From positions 295,428-359,427 of the forward strand of contig NZ_JBNFTW010000005.1 of NCBI RefSeq assembly GCF_049943955.1: a stretch of 64,000 nucleotides of DNA, given 5' to 3'. Source of the stretch: Desulfosporosinus sp049943955 (GTDB lineage Bacteria; Bacillota; Desulfitobacteriia; Desulfitobacteriales; Desulfitobacteriaceae). The position numbers and the translations under genes were made by a program. Below the pieces are notes generated by a model. The model made no database searches and had not been told where the DNA came from. It worked only from the letters and a program-made list of their open reading frames with translations. Below, piece by piece: positions 33,995 through 42,068 of the stretch. Each line of letters starts with the position of its first letter. Position 1 is the stretch's first letter.

Positions 33995-34633
33995 ATGGAA
34001 ATTAATGAATGGCATAATGAAACAATTGGGCACAAGGCTGTTGAAGCTTTAAAAAAGAATGAATTTGACGCGGTGTACTTTGCAACCGCTGAGGAAGCGG
34101 CGGCTTTTATTATGAATCACGTTAAGCCAGAAATGACCGTAGGTTTTGGCGGGTCAATGACAATCAAGAACATGGGAATTCAAGATAAAGTTAACGCTGT
34201 CGGCGGCAAAGTTTTAGACCACGGTGCGCCTGGTATTGCCCCGGAAGAAAAGATAGCTATTTCCCGGCAAGAAATGCTAAGTGACTTATACTTGTGCAGC
34301 AGTAATGCCATTACTCTGGACGGTATGCTTGTTAATGTTGATGGCTTAGGGAATCGAGTCGCTGCCATGAGTTTCGGTCCCAAAAAGGTTATTATCGCAG
34401 CTGGTGTCAACAAACTATGTAAAAATGAAGCTGCCGCCTTTGCAAGATTAGAAGGGATTGCAGCTCCTATGAATAATAAAAGACTGGAGACTCCCAATCC
34501 TTGTACTAAAAACGGTGTATGTGTTAATTGTCAAGCCCCAACCAGAATATGCAGGGTATATTCTGTAATGAGGAAGAAGCCGATGGCGGCAGATATAACG
34601 GTATTAATTATTGGTGACAGCTGCGGATATTAA
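33995..34633 (+). CDS. LUD-domain (LutC/YkgG-like) protein
   Basis: 212-residue LUD-domain protein (DUF162), the fold of LutB/LutC subunits of the L-lactate dehydrogenase complex. Visible features are GFGGSMTIKNMGI, the DLYLCSSNAIT segment, NRVAAMSFGPKKVIIAAG and a Cys-rich tail CTKNGVCVNC...CRVY that may hold a cluster. Stand-alone LUD proteins of this type are common in anaerobes and their role is unclear. Good AAAGGGGG ribosome site. The lactate-type genes at 5-8 kb are far away, so a functional link is only possible. Confidence 0.82.
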   Translation: MEINEWHNETIGHKAVEALKKNEFDAVYFATAEEAAAFIMNHVKPEMTVGFGGSMTIKNMGIQDKVNAVGGKVLDHGAPGIAPEEKIAISRQEMLSDLYLCSSNAITLDGMLVNVDGLGNRVAAMSFGPKKVIIAAGVNKLCKNEAAAFARLEGIAAPMNNKRLETPNPCTKNGVCVNCQAPTRICRVYSVMRKKPMAADITVLIIGDSCGY

Positions 34634-34753
34634 TTCTGCAAAGGGCATTATTTAATGAAAGATATTGCAATTGCCTCTTCTTCTCTATTTTGGGTATATT
34701 ATTGTTGAGGGATTTTACGGAACAATAAGCTCCAGGTAGAAATTGGAGGGTTT

Positions 34754-35434
34754 GTGATGAATAACTTATTAGGTAGAACATTAGCCGGATTTACAATGCT
34801 TATAATATCTCTGGCTGCATTTATTTTTTTACCTGCATGGACAATTAATTACCTGCAGGCTTGGATCTACCTGCTGACATTTTCAATTTCGGTAATACTT
34901 ATAACTCTTTACTTATTTAAAAAGGATCCGCAATTGTTGGGACGTCGTCTCAAAGCAGGAGCAACCGCCGAAAAAGAAAAGAGCCAGAAAGCGATACAAG
35001 CCCTGGCAAATTTGTTTTTCTGTTTTGTATTCATTTTTGCAGGGCTTGATTTTCGCTTTCATTGGTCCCGTGTTCCCCTAAATATTAGTTTATTGGCCAA
35101 TGCTTTTGTTTTATTAGGATTTTACATAGTATTTCTGGTTTTCAAAGAGAACAGCTATACTTCCGCTATAATTGAAGTAGATAAAAATCAGAAAGTCATT
35201 TCAACAGGACCCTATAGGTTAGTGCGTCATCCTATGTATTCTGGGGCAATACTCATGATGATATTTTCACCTATTGCTTTAGGTTCATATTGGGCTGTAC
35301 TCTTTGTAATGCCGTTAATCCTTACCATTGTTCTTCGGCTTCTGGACGAGGAAAAATTCCTATCTAAAAACCTCTCAGGTTATACAGAATATTGTAAAAA
35401 GGTTCGTTATCATTTGATACCTTTACTTTGGTAA
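34754..35434 (+). CDS. Membrane isoprenylcysteine/phospholipid methyltransferase family protein
   Basis: 226 residues with about five membrane helices and the SAM-binding ICMT/PEMT signature VISTGPYRLVRHPMYSG near residues 150-165, plus a C-terminal ExxL...YxxYxxKVRYHLIP. Members methylate prenylated or lipid substrates in the membrane; bacterial substrates are mostly unknown. AATTGGAGG precedes the start. Monocistronic by position. Confidence 0.85.
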   Translation: MMNNLLGRTLAGFTMLIISLAAFIFLPAWTINYLQAWIYLLTFSISVILITLYLFKKDPQLLGRRLKAGATAEKEKSQKAIQALANLFFCFVFIFAGLDFRFHWSRVPLNISLLANAFVLLGFYIVFLVFKENSYTSAIIEVDKNQKVISTGPYRLVRHPMYSGAILMMIFSPIALGSYWAVLFVMPLILTIVLRLLDEEKFLSKNLSGYTEYCKKVRYHLIPLLW

Positions 35435-35470
35435 ATATCTAAAGACGTTGAGAACGTTCCAGTAGGGTGT

Positions 35471-35980
35471 TTACACATTGACCTTAAAATTTAATATCGC
35501 CTTATGTATCGATTCAAGAACATCCACCACTCTTTTCAGTACGATTTCTGTAACAAATTGCTTTTGATCATGCCTCTCCATTATCGGGACATTTATTTTT
35601 TCAGCGATTGCTTGCTCCTCTTTAAACACTATTGAGAAATAGACAACCCCCGGTTCGCTGCCTTCATTATGTAAATCAATATTTGAGAAGGTTCCGGTTA
35701 CCCCAACACTAAAATCAGCTTGGGTATTCTTCTGACCAACAACTGCCATGGCCTTAGCACACTCTAAGCTATATACGCCATAGTGCTCAATAATATCTTC
35801 AGAAATTCCAATAGCTAGTTTTTGGCGGTTTGAATAAGTAACATAACCCCCTGGAGTGACATCTGATGCTCCTTCTACATCTGTAATCGTGGAAATGATA
35901 TGTCCTCCTGTACAACTCTCAACAGTTGTGATGGTTGCAGACAGCTCTTTAAGCAGATCTACAACTCTTTTTGCACTCAT
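35471..35980 (-). CDS. pncC: CinA C-terminal domain protein (nicotinamide-nucleotide amidase PncC)
   Basis: Stand-alone CinA-C domain of 169 residues with the family signature TVESCTGGHIISTITDVEGAS near residues 19-39 and GVTGTFSNID. Characterised PncC enzymes deamidate NMN in the pyridine-nucleotide cycle. The catalytic Ser/Thr-Lys region appears intact. The common CinA N-terminal MoCF-like domain is absent. AGGAGGTG precedes the start. It is divergently oriented to nothing directly related. Confidence 0.88.
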   Translation of the reverse strand: MSAKRVVDLLKELSATITTVESCTGGHIISTITDVEGASDVTPGGYVTYSNRQKLAIGISEDIIEHYGVYSLECAKAMAVVGQKNTQADFSVGVTGTFSNIDLHNEGSEPGVVYFSIVFKEEQAIAEKINVPIMERHDQKQFVTEIVLKRVVDVLESIHKAILNFKVNV

Positions 35981-36037
35981 AAAAACTTCACCTCCTTAGG
36001 AATGAGTAAAGCTTTGCGGCCCAAAATTAATGAAGAG

Positions 36038-36070
36038 AAAACCTCCGGAGATGTCTTCGGAGGTTTTCTT
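36038..36070 (-). terminator. Terminator downstream of the UroD-family gene
   Basis: GAAAACCTCCG / CGGAGGTTTTC arms around about ten bases, with T-rich ends on the minus strand, four bases past the stop of the gene at 36074. Confidence 0.75.
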
Positions 36071-36073
36071 CAC

Positions 36074-37051
36074 TTAAAACATTTCCTTGCTTTCTTTATC
36101 AATCTCGGCGCTAACACAATCATAGACACCGGGGAAGGAACTAACGCCCAGGCCCTGGGTTAAACAGGGAATGAAGTAAAGCTTTCCGCAATTTGTACAG
36201 GCTCTTCTAACTTCTTCCCCACAGATCTCCTGCGTCCAGTCTGGGAAGTCGATGGTACCGCTGTCCAAATCGCCCATGAAAGAGATTTTCCCGCCGTATT
36301 TCTTGATCAGCTCCGGCGTGTTATTGGTCGTCATGACTCCCTGCCAGATGTCAATTCCCATTTCAATCATATAGTCAACGAGGTTAGCGGCATAGGAATC
36401 GCTGTGATGTACGATAAGTTCGACGCCATTGGCTTTATAGAAACCGTAGACTTTTTTATAAGCGGGCAAATAAAACTCTTCGAACATTTCCGGAGAAATA
36501 AACGAGTTTTTCTGACTGCCCCAATCGTCATGATGAAAAAGTGCATCGGGATGGATGTGGTTGATTATTTCTTTTGCATAAGCCAGCTCGAAATCAACTA
36601 GGTAATCGATGAGTTCATGCATGGCTTCTGGCTCTTCATATAAGGCCATCAGAGCATCTTCCATGCCCATGAGATTATGGCACTGTTCAAAAATTCCCGG
36701 TGCAACAAACGCCGTCACGAATTTTTCATTGCGGTCCACAGAGTTAGCATGCTCTATGGCTGGAGCCCAGAATTCTTCAGATGTCGAGATCACCGGTGCT
36801 TTAACGTACTTTTTCCACTCGGTGATATCTTTCAATACCTTGTGATCCTCATCATGCACAGGAAACTGACCAATCTGTCCTTCGGGCCATCTATAAGTGA
36901 TTCCCCAGCTGTTTACGCCCTCCCCTCCGATCGGAAGTTTTTTATCAAAACGGGTTTCCATGATTATTTCCATGAATTCATACTGGTTGACAAAACGATC
37001 AGGTTTGCCACCTCTGATTGTTTCTAACAAATTCTGTCTTGGGGTTAACAT
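36074..37051 (-). CDS. Uroporphyrinogen decarboxylase-family (MtaA/MtbA-like) corrinoid methyltransferase
   Basis: TIM-barrel protein of 325 residues of the UroD/MtaA superfamily. In anaerobes these move methyl groups between a corrinoid protein and a thiol or tetrahydrofolate. Motifs seen: NQYEFMEIIMETR, HHDDWGSQKN, VELIVHHSDSYAANLVD and CTQGLGVSSFPGVYD. The usual zinc ligand pair HxC reads HHSDS, so one thiolate is missing although a later Cys (CLTQG) is kept; this subgroup often has such variation. No corrinoid protein or activator is adjacent. Start ATG 37051 with GGAGG. Confidence 0.8.
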   Translation of the reverse strand: MLTPRQNLLETIRGGKPDRFVNQYEFMEIIMETRFDKKLPIGGEGVNSWGITYRWPEGQIGQFPVHDEDHKVLKDITEWKKYVKAPVISTSEEFWAPAIEHANSVDRNEKFVTAFVAPGIFEQCHNLMGMEDALMALYEEPEAMHELIDYLVDFELAYAKEIINHIHPDALFHHDDWGSQKNSFISPEMFEEFYLPAYKKVYGFYKANGVELIVHHSDSYAANLVDYMIEMGIDIWQGVMTTNNTPELIKKYGGKISFMGDLDSGTIDFPDWTQEICGEEVRRACTNCGKLYFIPCLTQGLGVSSFPGVYDCVSAEIDKESKEMF

Positions 37052-37311
37052 GATTCGGCCTCCTTATTACTTTTAGATTCAATTTTAAGATTTTCAACAA
37101 CCACCACAAGCAGGTTTAAAATAGCAAAATGTTGAATATGTATAGCGATTTTATTATCTTCCGAAACACGTCAAAATACAAGATGTCTTTGATTACAATA
37201 TCCAAATTGCGGAAGGATTTAACTAAAGCAAGATAACATTCCTATTATTTGTCATTAAACATTATAGCCAATCTTACCAAATAGAATGGCAGAGATTATT
37301 AACAAGCGAAG

Positions 37312-38605
37312 TGCTTCCCAATATTTGACATTCCCACGGCTGAAGCCGGTGGGATTCTTGGGTGATTAAACCAAAATCTATTTCTAGTATCGGAGTATGA
37401 CCCCAAGTTCAGGGCTATGCCATTAGCCCGTCCTAGAGCAGTACACAATGGTACTCTAGGCTGATAGCCTGTTACCAGCTACCACAGTTGCTGAGATTAT
37501 ATTAATCGCACCAACTCGATCTCGATGAGCCTTAAATCCACATTCACATTGATACTTTCTGTCTTTAGCATGGTTACGTTTACCACAAGACGGGCATGTT
37601 TGGCTTGTGTATTTAGGATTGACGTATTCAACTCGAATACCTTCCAGAAAGGCCTTGTACTCGATAAACGATGCTAGGCGATAGAAACTCCAAGTATGTA
37701 GATTCTTCTCGTTTTTACGGCTTGTTCTTGCCGTCTGGCGTATACCAGAAAGTTTTTCTAATCGAATGACTTCCACTTTGTTTTCTTTCGCGAAATTCAC
37801 GATCTGTCGGCTCACTTTATGGTCAGTATCGTTCATCCAACGTTGTTCTTTATCATGGCGTTTTCGTATAGCTTTGAGTTTCTTCAGTTTGCCGAGTTTT
37901 CTACGAACTGACCGATGTTTACGCTTGATAAACTTGTTTTGTCTGCCATTACCGAAGAATTTGGTTTTACCAGATTCAGTTGTAGTCACAGCAGGAACTT
38001 TAAGCCCTAAATCAACACCCATAACCTTATCGGCTATATTGAGTTGTTTAGCAGCTTCAACAGCGATTTGAACCATATATTTACCTGACTTTTGCGTTAT
38101 TCTAAGGCTGCCCAATTTACCGATCAGCCGTTCTTGCTGATAATTCGTTAGGATAGCTTCAATCTCAAGACGCTGTGATTTGCCGTCAATAATTACAGGA
38201 AACGAGAGTATATTGCCTTTAATCGCATAGTTTTGATTGTTCCAGATAGCTACCGCTTTTTTGAGTATAGGGACTTTAATTTCTTTCTGTTCTTCAGGTT
38301 TTAGTTTGGCGTTTGCTTTAACCGTTTTTTTGTACTTCGTGAAAACACTCTTGGCCTCTCGAATGGCTTGATTTTTAACGGCACTGGGTAGGATCGCCAC
38401 TACGTCTTTACTTGAATAGTTGAGATGCGCGTCTGCTGAAACGAAGTCTGAAACAACCTGATTGACCAGGCGTATGTACTCTTTAGTAGTTTCACTGAGG
38501 AGCTGACGTTGTTCACTTGTCAGCTGTAGCTTGATTTTTATGGTGATTTGCAAATGCTTACCCCCTTGTTTTTTGTTCAGCAATGTATCGCTGAATAAAT
38601 CCCCA
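37312..38605 (-). mobile_element. IS200/IS605-family element with tnpB only, second type
   Basis: Right end: the 37323-37343 hairpin (CCCACGGCT/AGCCGGTGGG) with GTCAA at the very end near 37312, matching the TCAA cleavage sequence typical of the family. Left side: a TTCAGC/GCTGAA hairpin (about 38577-38596) upstream of tnpB. The 37344-37455 stretch should encode the omegaRNA. No tnpA. Ends are estimates. Confidence 0.65.
37456..38553 (-). CDS. tnpB: TnpB RNA-guided nuclease (IS200/IS605), second copy type
   Basis: About 365 residues from a TTG start at 38553 (GGGGGTAAGCA spaced correctly); the frame stays open to 38616. RuvC Asp in GVDLGLKVPA, Glu in VIRLEKLSGI, Asp in HRDRVGAINI; zinc finger CPSCGKRN...CECGFK. 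Active-site residues are intact. It is a distinct lineage from the TnpB at 20.7 kb, with little similarity outside the catalytic motifs, so the two are independent arrivals. Confidence 0.92.
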   Translation of the reverse strand: MQITIKIKLQLTSEQRQLLSETTKEYIRLVNQVVSDFVSADAHLNYSSKDVVAILPSAVKNQAIREAKSVFTKYKKTVKANAKLKPEEQKEIKVPILKKAVAIWNNQNYAIKGNILSFPVIIDGKSQRLEIEAILTNYQQERLIGKLGSLRITQKSGKYMVQIAVEAAKQLNIADKVMGVDLGLKVPAVTTTESGKTKFFGNGRQNKFIKRKHRSVRRKLGKLKKLKAIRKRHDKEQRWMNDTDHKVSRQIVNFAKENKVEVIRLEKLSGIRQTARTSRKNEKNLHTWSFYRLASFIEYKAFLEGIRVEYVNPKYTSQTCPSCGKRNHAKDRKYQCECGFKAHRDRVGAINIISATVVAGNRLSA

Positions 38606-38666
38606 GATAATTCCACTTATAAATTCCTTTATGCTTTCCACATATATTTTAGATATCCTTCTGATG

Positions 38667-38699
38667 AAAATTCTTTTATTCTTTTATTCTTTTATTTTT
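38667..38699. repeat. Short TTCTTTTA microsatellite
   Basis: Three or more tandem copies of an ATTCTTTT unit immediately beyond the left end of the second TnpB element, in front of the gene at 38769. A low-complexity tract, possibly prone to slippage. Confidence 0.6.
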
Positions 38700-38768
38700 T
38701 CACTTTCGTATAATATTTAATATAGGATTTTGTACATATATGCCAGTTTTTGATAGGAGGAGAAAACC

Positions 38769-39284
38769 ATGAGACGCTTATATCTTAGCTGTATCATAGT
38801 AATATTAGTTATTTTATTTATCGGAATATTTACATATCTATGTAGGTTTATTGAACCTAAAATATCAATAACAGCAGCTATAAGACCGATCACTATTTCC
38901 GACTATAATAGAATTAAGGAACGTAAGGATGAATCATTTGCTGCTTCAAAAATAGATGATTTTAGAAACGTAAGTTTAGAAATTAAATATACTGAACCAT
39001 TAGCTCTAATTAAAAATAGAAAGATAACCTTTGAACACCTATCGAAAACAATTGCAAAGGGAGGAAAGGTTATTGAGTTAAGTGGAGGGTATAGCGAGCA
39101 AGATAACAAAAATGAGCTGAAGGCAGAATATACCGAAAGCGCAGAGGTCTATCTTAACGGGCAAAGCGTTTATTTCCTTAAAGATTTACTTGATGACAAT
39201 AAAATTCGAATAAGTTGGGATAAACTCGGAACAGGAAAAGAAGAGAGAATTTATTATTTAAGTGATTTAATTGAACTTGAATAA
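38769..39284 (+). CDS. Membrane-anchored hypothetical protein
   Basis: 171 residues with a single N-terminal membrane helix (about 5-24) and an extracytoplasmic, charged domain without recognisable motif, ending in YYLSDLIELE. Ribosome site GGAGGAG. Without lipobox Cys placed correctly (YLCRF follows the helix but lacks a typical L-x-G-C). Function unknown. Stands alone between the TnpB element and the RNA gene at 39.3-39.55 kb. Confidence 0.65.
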   Translation: MRRLYLSCIIVILVILFIGIFTYLCRFIEPKISITAAIRPITISDYNRIKERKDESFAASKIDDFRNVSLEIKYTEPLALIKNRKITFEHLSKTIAKGGKVIELSGGYSEQDNKNELKAEYTESAEVYLNGQSVYFLKDLLDDNKIRISWDKLGTGKEERIYYLSDLIELE

Positions 39285-39320
39285 TGTTATGATGCATTGC
39301 CAATTTCCTTTATAAGAAAA

Positions 39321-39348
39321 AATCCAGAGCATTTCGTTGCTCTGGATT
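39321..39348 (-). terminator. Terminator of the structured RNA gene
   Basis: AATCCAGAGCA / TGCTCTGGATT stem with a six-base loop. The T-run (TTTTT) follows on the minus strand, so it serves minus-strand transcription, ending the RNA gene; it may also slow plus-strand transcription from 38769. Confidence 0.8.
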
Positions 39349-39550
39349 ACATTTCACCAATTAAATTCCCCGCAAAGCCGTTTAGATAATTTGGTTTTTA
39401 ACCCCGCTCTCGCAGGTGGGCATTTTCACCCTACTTTTCAGTCTTCCTCTAATAGCAGAGGCCTGACCTAATCAGTAAGTTTTTCAAATTCCCGAAATTT
39501 CAAATAGGATCAAAACCAAATCAAATCTTCGCACATCGCAGGTTTGTTGG
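39349..39550 (-). ncRNA. ssrS: Structured ~190-nt RNA, probably 6S RNA
   Basis: On the minus strand a strong sigma-A promoter (39556-39584) is followed by a region lacking ORFs. The transcript would begin near GAATTCCAACAAACC and end near GGCTTTGCGGGGAATTT; those ends pair as a closing stem, AATTCC with GGAATT and CAAACC with GGCTTTG. Inside, TTTGGTTTT pairs with AAAACCAAA and a CCTCT/AGAGG hairpin lies centrally, giving the long, interrupted rod of 6S RNA. Length and the CCTGCGATGTGCGA opening also fit. No protein has been overlooked in it. Identity as 6S is probable, not proven. Confidence 0.5.
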
Positions 39551-39555
39551 AATTC

Positions 39556-39584
39556 ATTATAACAAGTTTAAGTTTAAAAGGCAA
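39556..39584 (-). promoter_or_regulatory. Sigma-A promoter of the structured RNA
   Basis: TTGCCT (39584-39579), 17-bp spacer, perfect TATAAT (39561-39556). Predicted start about 39549. Confidence 0.7.
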
Positions 39585-39729
39585 TTAGGTAATTTATGGT
39601 TGACAAAGGATCTTGCCTTCCATCACAAACTGGCATGATAATTAACTCATCCCAAGGTTTTCGGTCCGCCTTTTTCGCCGGGGGAATGATTAATTTATTC
39701 ATGTGGAATTCCATTGATGAATCAATCAT
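39574..39729 (-). CDS. Possible 51-residue protein at the end of the molybdopterin block
   Basis: ATG at 39729 and the coding-like stretch NKLIIPPAKKADRKPWDELI with PVCDGRQDPLSTINYLIAF before TAA at 39574. No strong ribosome site of its own; a seven-codon ORF directly after the 87-residue gene (GGAGGATAAATG) ends at TCATGA overlapping this ATG, so re-initiation is possible. Could also be a frameshifted remnant. Its stop overlaps the -35 region of the RNA promoter. Confidence 0.3.
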   Translation of the reverse strand: MIDSSMEFHMNKLIIPPAKKADRKPWDELIIMPVCDGRQDPLSTINYLIAF

Positions 39730-39749
39730 GACGTTATTATCAATTTCAT

Positions 39750-40013
39750 TTATCCTCCGGCACGTAAAAAGTTTAAACTGAAAGCCAAAATTAAGGGTTC
39801 TATAAGTTCCGTGGTGCCACGGAACTTAACTTTTATCGCAGGAAGCTTAAATGAGCCTATATGAATAAAACTTTCTTCGCTTACTTCAACATTCGACTCG
39901 CGAACAATAAATTTTCCATCGCTGACTTCTTCTCCATGCATACTTTTAAAATAGTCAATTATTTCTGCCCTCCGAATTCCTCTCATTTCTAGTGCTTTTT
40001 CGGCAAATATCAT
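39750..40013 (-). CDS. Small protein associated with molybdopterin genes
   Basis: 87 residues, MIFAEKALEMRGIRRAEIID opening, alpha/beta composition, no known motif. AGGAGC about eleven bases before the ATG. It follows the MoeA-fusion gene by about 110 bp on the same strand and may be the last member of the cofactor block. Function unknown; its position suggests an accessory role in pterin-cofactor or metal handling. Confidence 0.55.
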   Translation of the reverse strand: MIFAEKALEMRGIRRAEIIDYFKSMHGEEVSDGKFIVRESNVEVSEESFIHIGSFKLPAIKVKFRGTTELIEPLILAFSLNFLRAGG

Positions 40014-40125
40014 TTCGATACAGCTCCTGTATATACTCCCTCAATAAATTAAGAAATGCTTTCAAAGCATAAGAGGACCAAAGCTGCTGCTAGCGTTGGA
40101 GTTTGCGCCAGATTTTCATTTTTAA

Positions 40126-42033
40126 TCACGTATAAAATATTCCGGTTTCCCTAACGTCATATCCGCCAAGAGCAAGGACAGCTTCTTGGAAATCCTTACT
40201 TTGAACAACCGAGATCATTGCTTGCATACGCGGTTCTTCAAGATATTCACTTGGGATCGCCAGATCATAGCGTTCTTCCCCAATAAAAATGTAATCCAAG
40301 CCCAGAGCTTCTGCTGCACTTTGAATGCCCAGCCCCACATCCGCTGATCCCGAAGCGACCGCTACGGCAACACCTAAGTGCGTAAATTCCTCCCGTTCAT
40401 ACCCTATAATTTTTTCTTTATTAAGGCCTTGCCTCTGAAGCAGGTAATCCAATAATACTCGAGTTCCAGATCCACCCTGACGATTTATAAATCGAATCCC
40501 GGGCCGGACTAAATCTTCCAAAGTTCTTATATTAAGAGGATTTCCCTTGGGTACAATAAGAACCTGCGTTCTGTATACCAAATTCATCAAGGCAACATCT
40601 CTTTCCGGCAAGAAGCGCTGTAGATATGTGCGGTTATAGTCCCCAGTTTCCGGATCGAGTAAATGAATCCCTGCAAAATGTGCTTCCCTTTTGCGTAAAG
40701 CCAAAATTCCGGTAAGACTGCCAACATGCGCTGAGGCTAATCCTCCATTTCCTCCCCGGGCCTTCATATGACTGCTCAAAACATCGAGAGTAAGATCATG
40801 GGATCCAATGCAAACTAAAGTTTCCTCTAACTCAGTGATAGGCCGCAGTAACTCAACGGGCACAGTCTCTCCTTCATGAAACCCTTCCTGCAAGCGGGGA
40901 ACCCGAAGTATCCCATCTGCTCTAACCAGACTCATTGTCACGCCTGCCCCCCGGCTCAAAGGAGCAGCAACCCAACGATCGCCGACCTTTCCTACTTTAA
41001 CCCTGACAAATTCTTCACTTCCTAAGGAGGAGAAGACTTTCTTGCTGATAACTGCATCGAGGGTCGAGGGTGGCATTTTGCTTAATCCCTGCAAATTTTT
41101 GACCCAAGGCTCTAAGAACAAATGGGCAGTCAGAAAAGCAGATACCGGATAACCAGGGATGCCAATCGTTGGCTTTCCCCGGACTTCCCCAAGAGCAACC
41201 GGTTTACCAGGCTTGATTGCAACACCATGAAGATATAGCTCACCATGTTTTTCAATTAACTGGGCCGTATAGTCATCGCGTCCCTGTGAGGATCCTGCGA
41301 TGATGACCAGAATATCCTGCGATTCGGCCATCTGCAGCATAGCTTCTTCCAATAAGTATGGCTGATCCGGCGTTATCGGCCATACTGTAGCTTCCCCACC
41401 CCATTCTTGAACTAAAGAAGCAAGCACACGGGAATTTGAATCCACAATATCACCTATCTGAAGTTCTGCCTCAGGTGGACGTATTTCGTCTCCGGTCGGT
41501 AAAATCCCCACTCGCGGCTTACGGCGAACTTCAACTTGCAAAACCCCACCGGCTAATAAGGCCCCTTGATCTTGAGGACGAATTAGATGATGTATTGGGA
41601 GTAGCACTTCTCCTTCTACAAGATCTTCGCCGACCGGCCGAACATGGTTCCAGGGAACAACTGGAGCCTGCAGCAAGATGCCGCGTTCACCTACTTGCAA
41701 GACATCTTCCAGCATAACCACCGCGTCCATTCCTTGAGGTATAGGGTCTCCTGTGTCGACTTGAATCGCCTGGACCCCAAGTTCTAACCAACGCGGCTCG
41801 CGCTCCGAAATTCCAAAGGTATCTTTAGCCCTAAGAGCATAGCCATCCATCGCCGAAGCAGCAAAATGAGGCGAACTTCTCTTAGCGCGAACAATATTAC
41901 CTGTAACTCGATGTAAAGATGAACAACTATCCACAATTTCATTTTTAGGCACACAGCATTCAGCAAGCTTTTCCATCATTATAGACAGCCCTTCTTGCCA
42001 AGCCATACTTTTTAGATATATTCTGCGTTCCAC
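40126..42033 (-). CDS. moeA: MoeA molybdotransferase fused to a periplasmic-binding-protein-like domain
   Basis: MoeA inserts molybdate or tungstate into adenylylated molybdopterin. Domains: MoeA N-terminal/linker (about 10-175), the MoCF-binding domain with TGDEI and GSSQGRDDYTAQL (about 180-320), MoeA C-terminal (about 330-405), then a PBP-like domain (about 415-625) containing NRQGGSGTRVLLDYLLQRQG and GSADVGLGIQSAAEALGLDY. 635 residues in all; start is a GTG at 42033 behind GGGGGTAAGG. The PBP half closely resembles that of the HTH regulator at 50075, so both may sense or bind the same small ligand. Overall context points to tungsten for AOR. Confidence 0.92.
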   Translation of the reverse strand: MERRIYLKSMAWQEGLSIMMEKLAECCVPKNEIVDSCSSLHRVTGNIVRAKRSSPHFAASAMDGYALRAKDTFGISEREPRWLELGVQAIQVDTGDPIPQGMDAVVMLEDVLQVGERGILLQAPVVPWNHVRPVGEDLVEGEVLLPIHHLIRPQDQGALLAGGVLQVEVRRKPRVGILPTGDEIRPPEAELQIGDIVDSNSRVLASLVQEWGGEATVWPITPDQPYLLEEAMLQMAESQDILVIIAGSSQGRDDYTAQLIEKHGELYLHGVAIKPGKPVALGEVRGKPTIGIPGYPVSAFLTAHLFLEPWVKNLQGLSKMPPSTLDAVISKKVFSSLGSEEFVRVKVGKVGDRWVAAPLSRGAGVTMSLVRADGILRVPRLQEGFHEGETVPVELLRPITELEETLVCIGSHDLTLDVLSSHMKARGGNGGLASAHVGSLTGILALRKREAHFAGIHLLDPETGDYNRTYLQRFLPERDVALMNLVYRTQVLIVPKGNPLNIRTLEDLVRPGIRFINRQGGSGTRVLLDYLLQRQGLNKEKIIGYEREEFTHLGVAVAVASGSADVGLGIQSAAEALGLDYIFIGEERYDLAIPSEYLEEPRMQAMISVVQSKDFQEAVLALGGYDVRETGIFYT

Positions 42034-42068
42034 GATTACCTTACCCCCATTCCATCAGTTATCCAAAG

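Noticed and set aside
38667..38699. Short tandem repeats considered as a CRISPR array.
   Set aside because: Eight-base units without spacers form a microsatellite; no cas genes are nearby.
39321..39550. The non-coding region considered as a riboswitch for a downstream gene.
   Set aside because: It has its own promoter and terminator and the next minus-strand gene downstream is absent; an independent RNA fits better.
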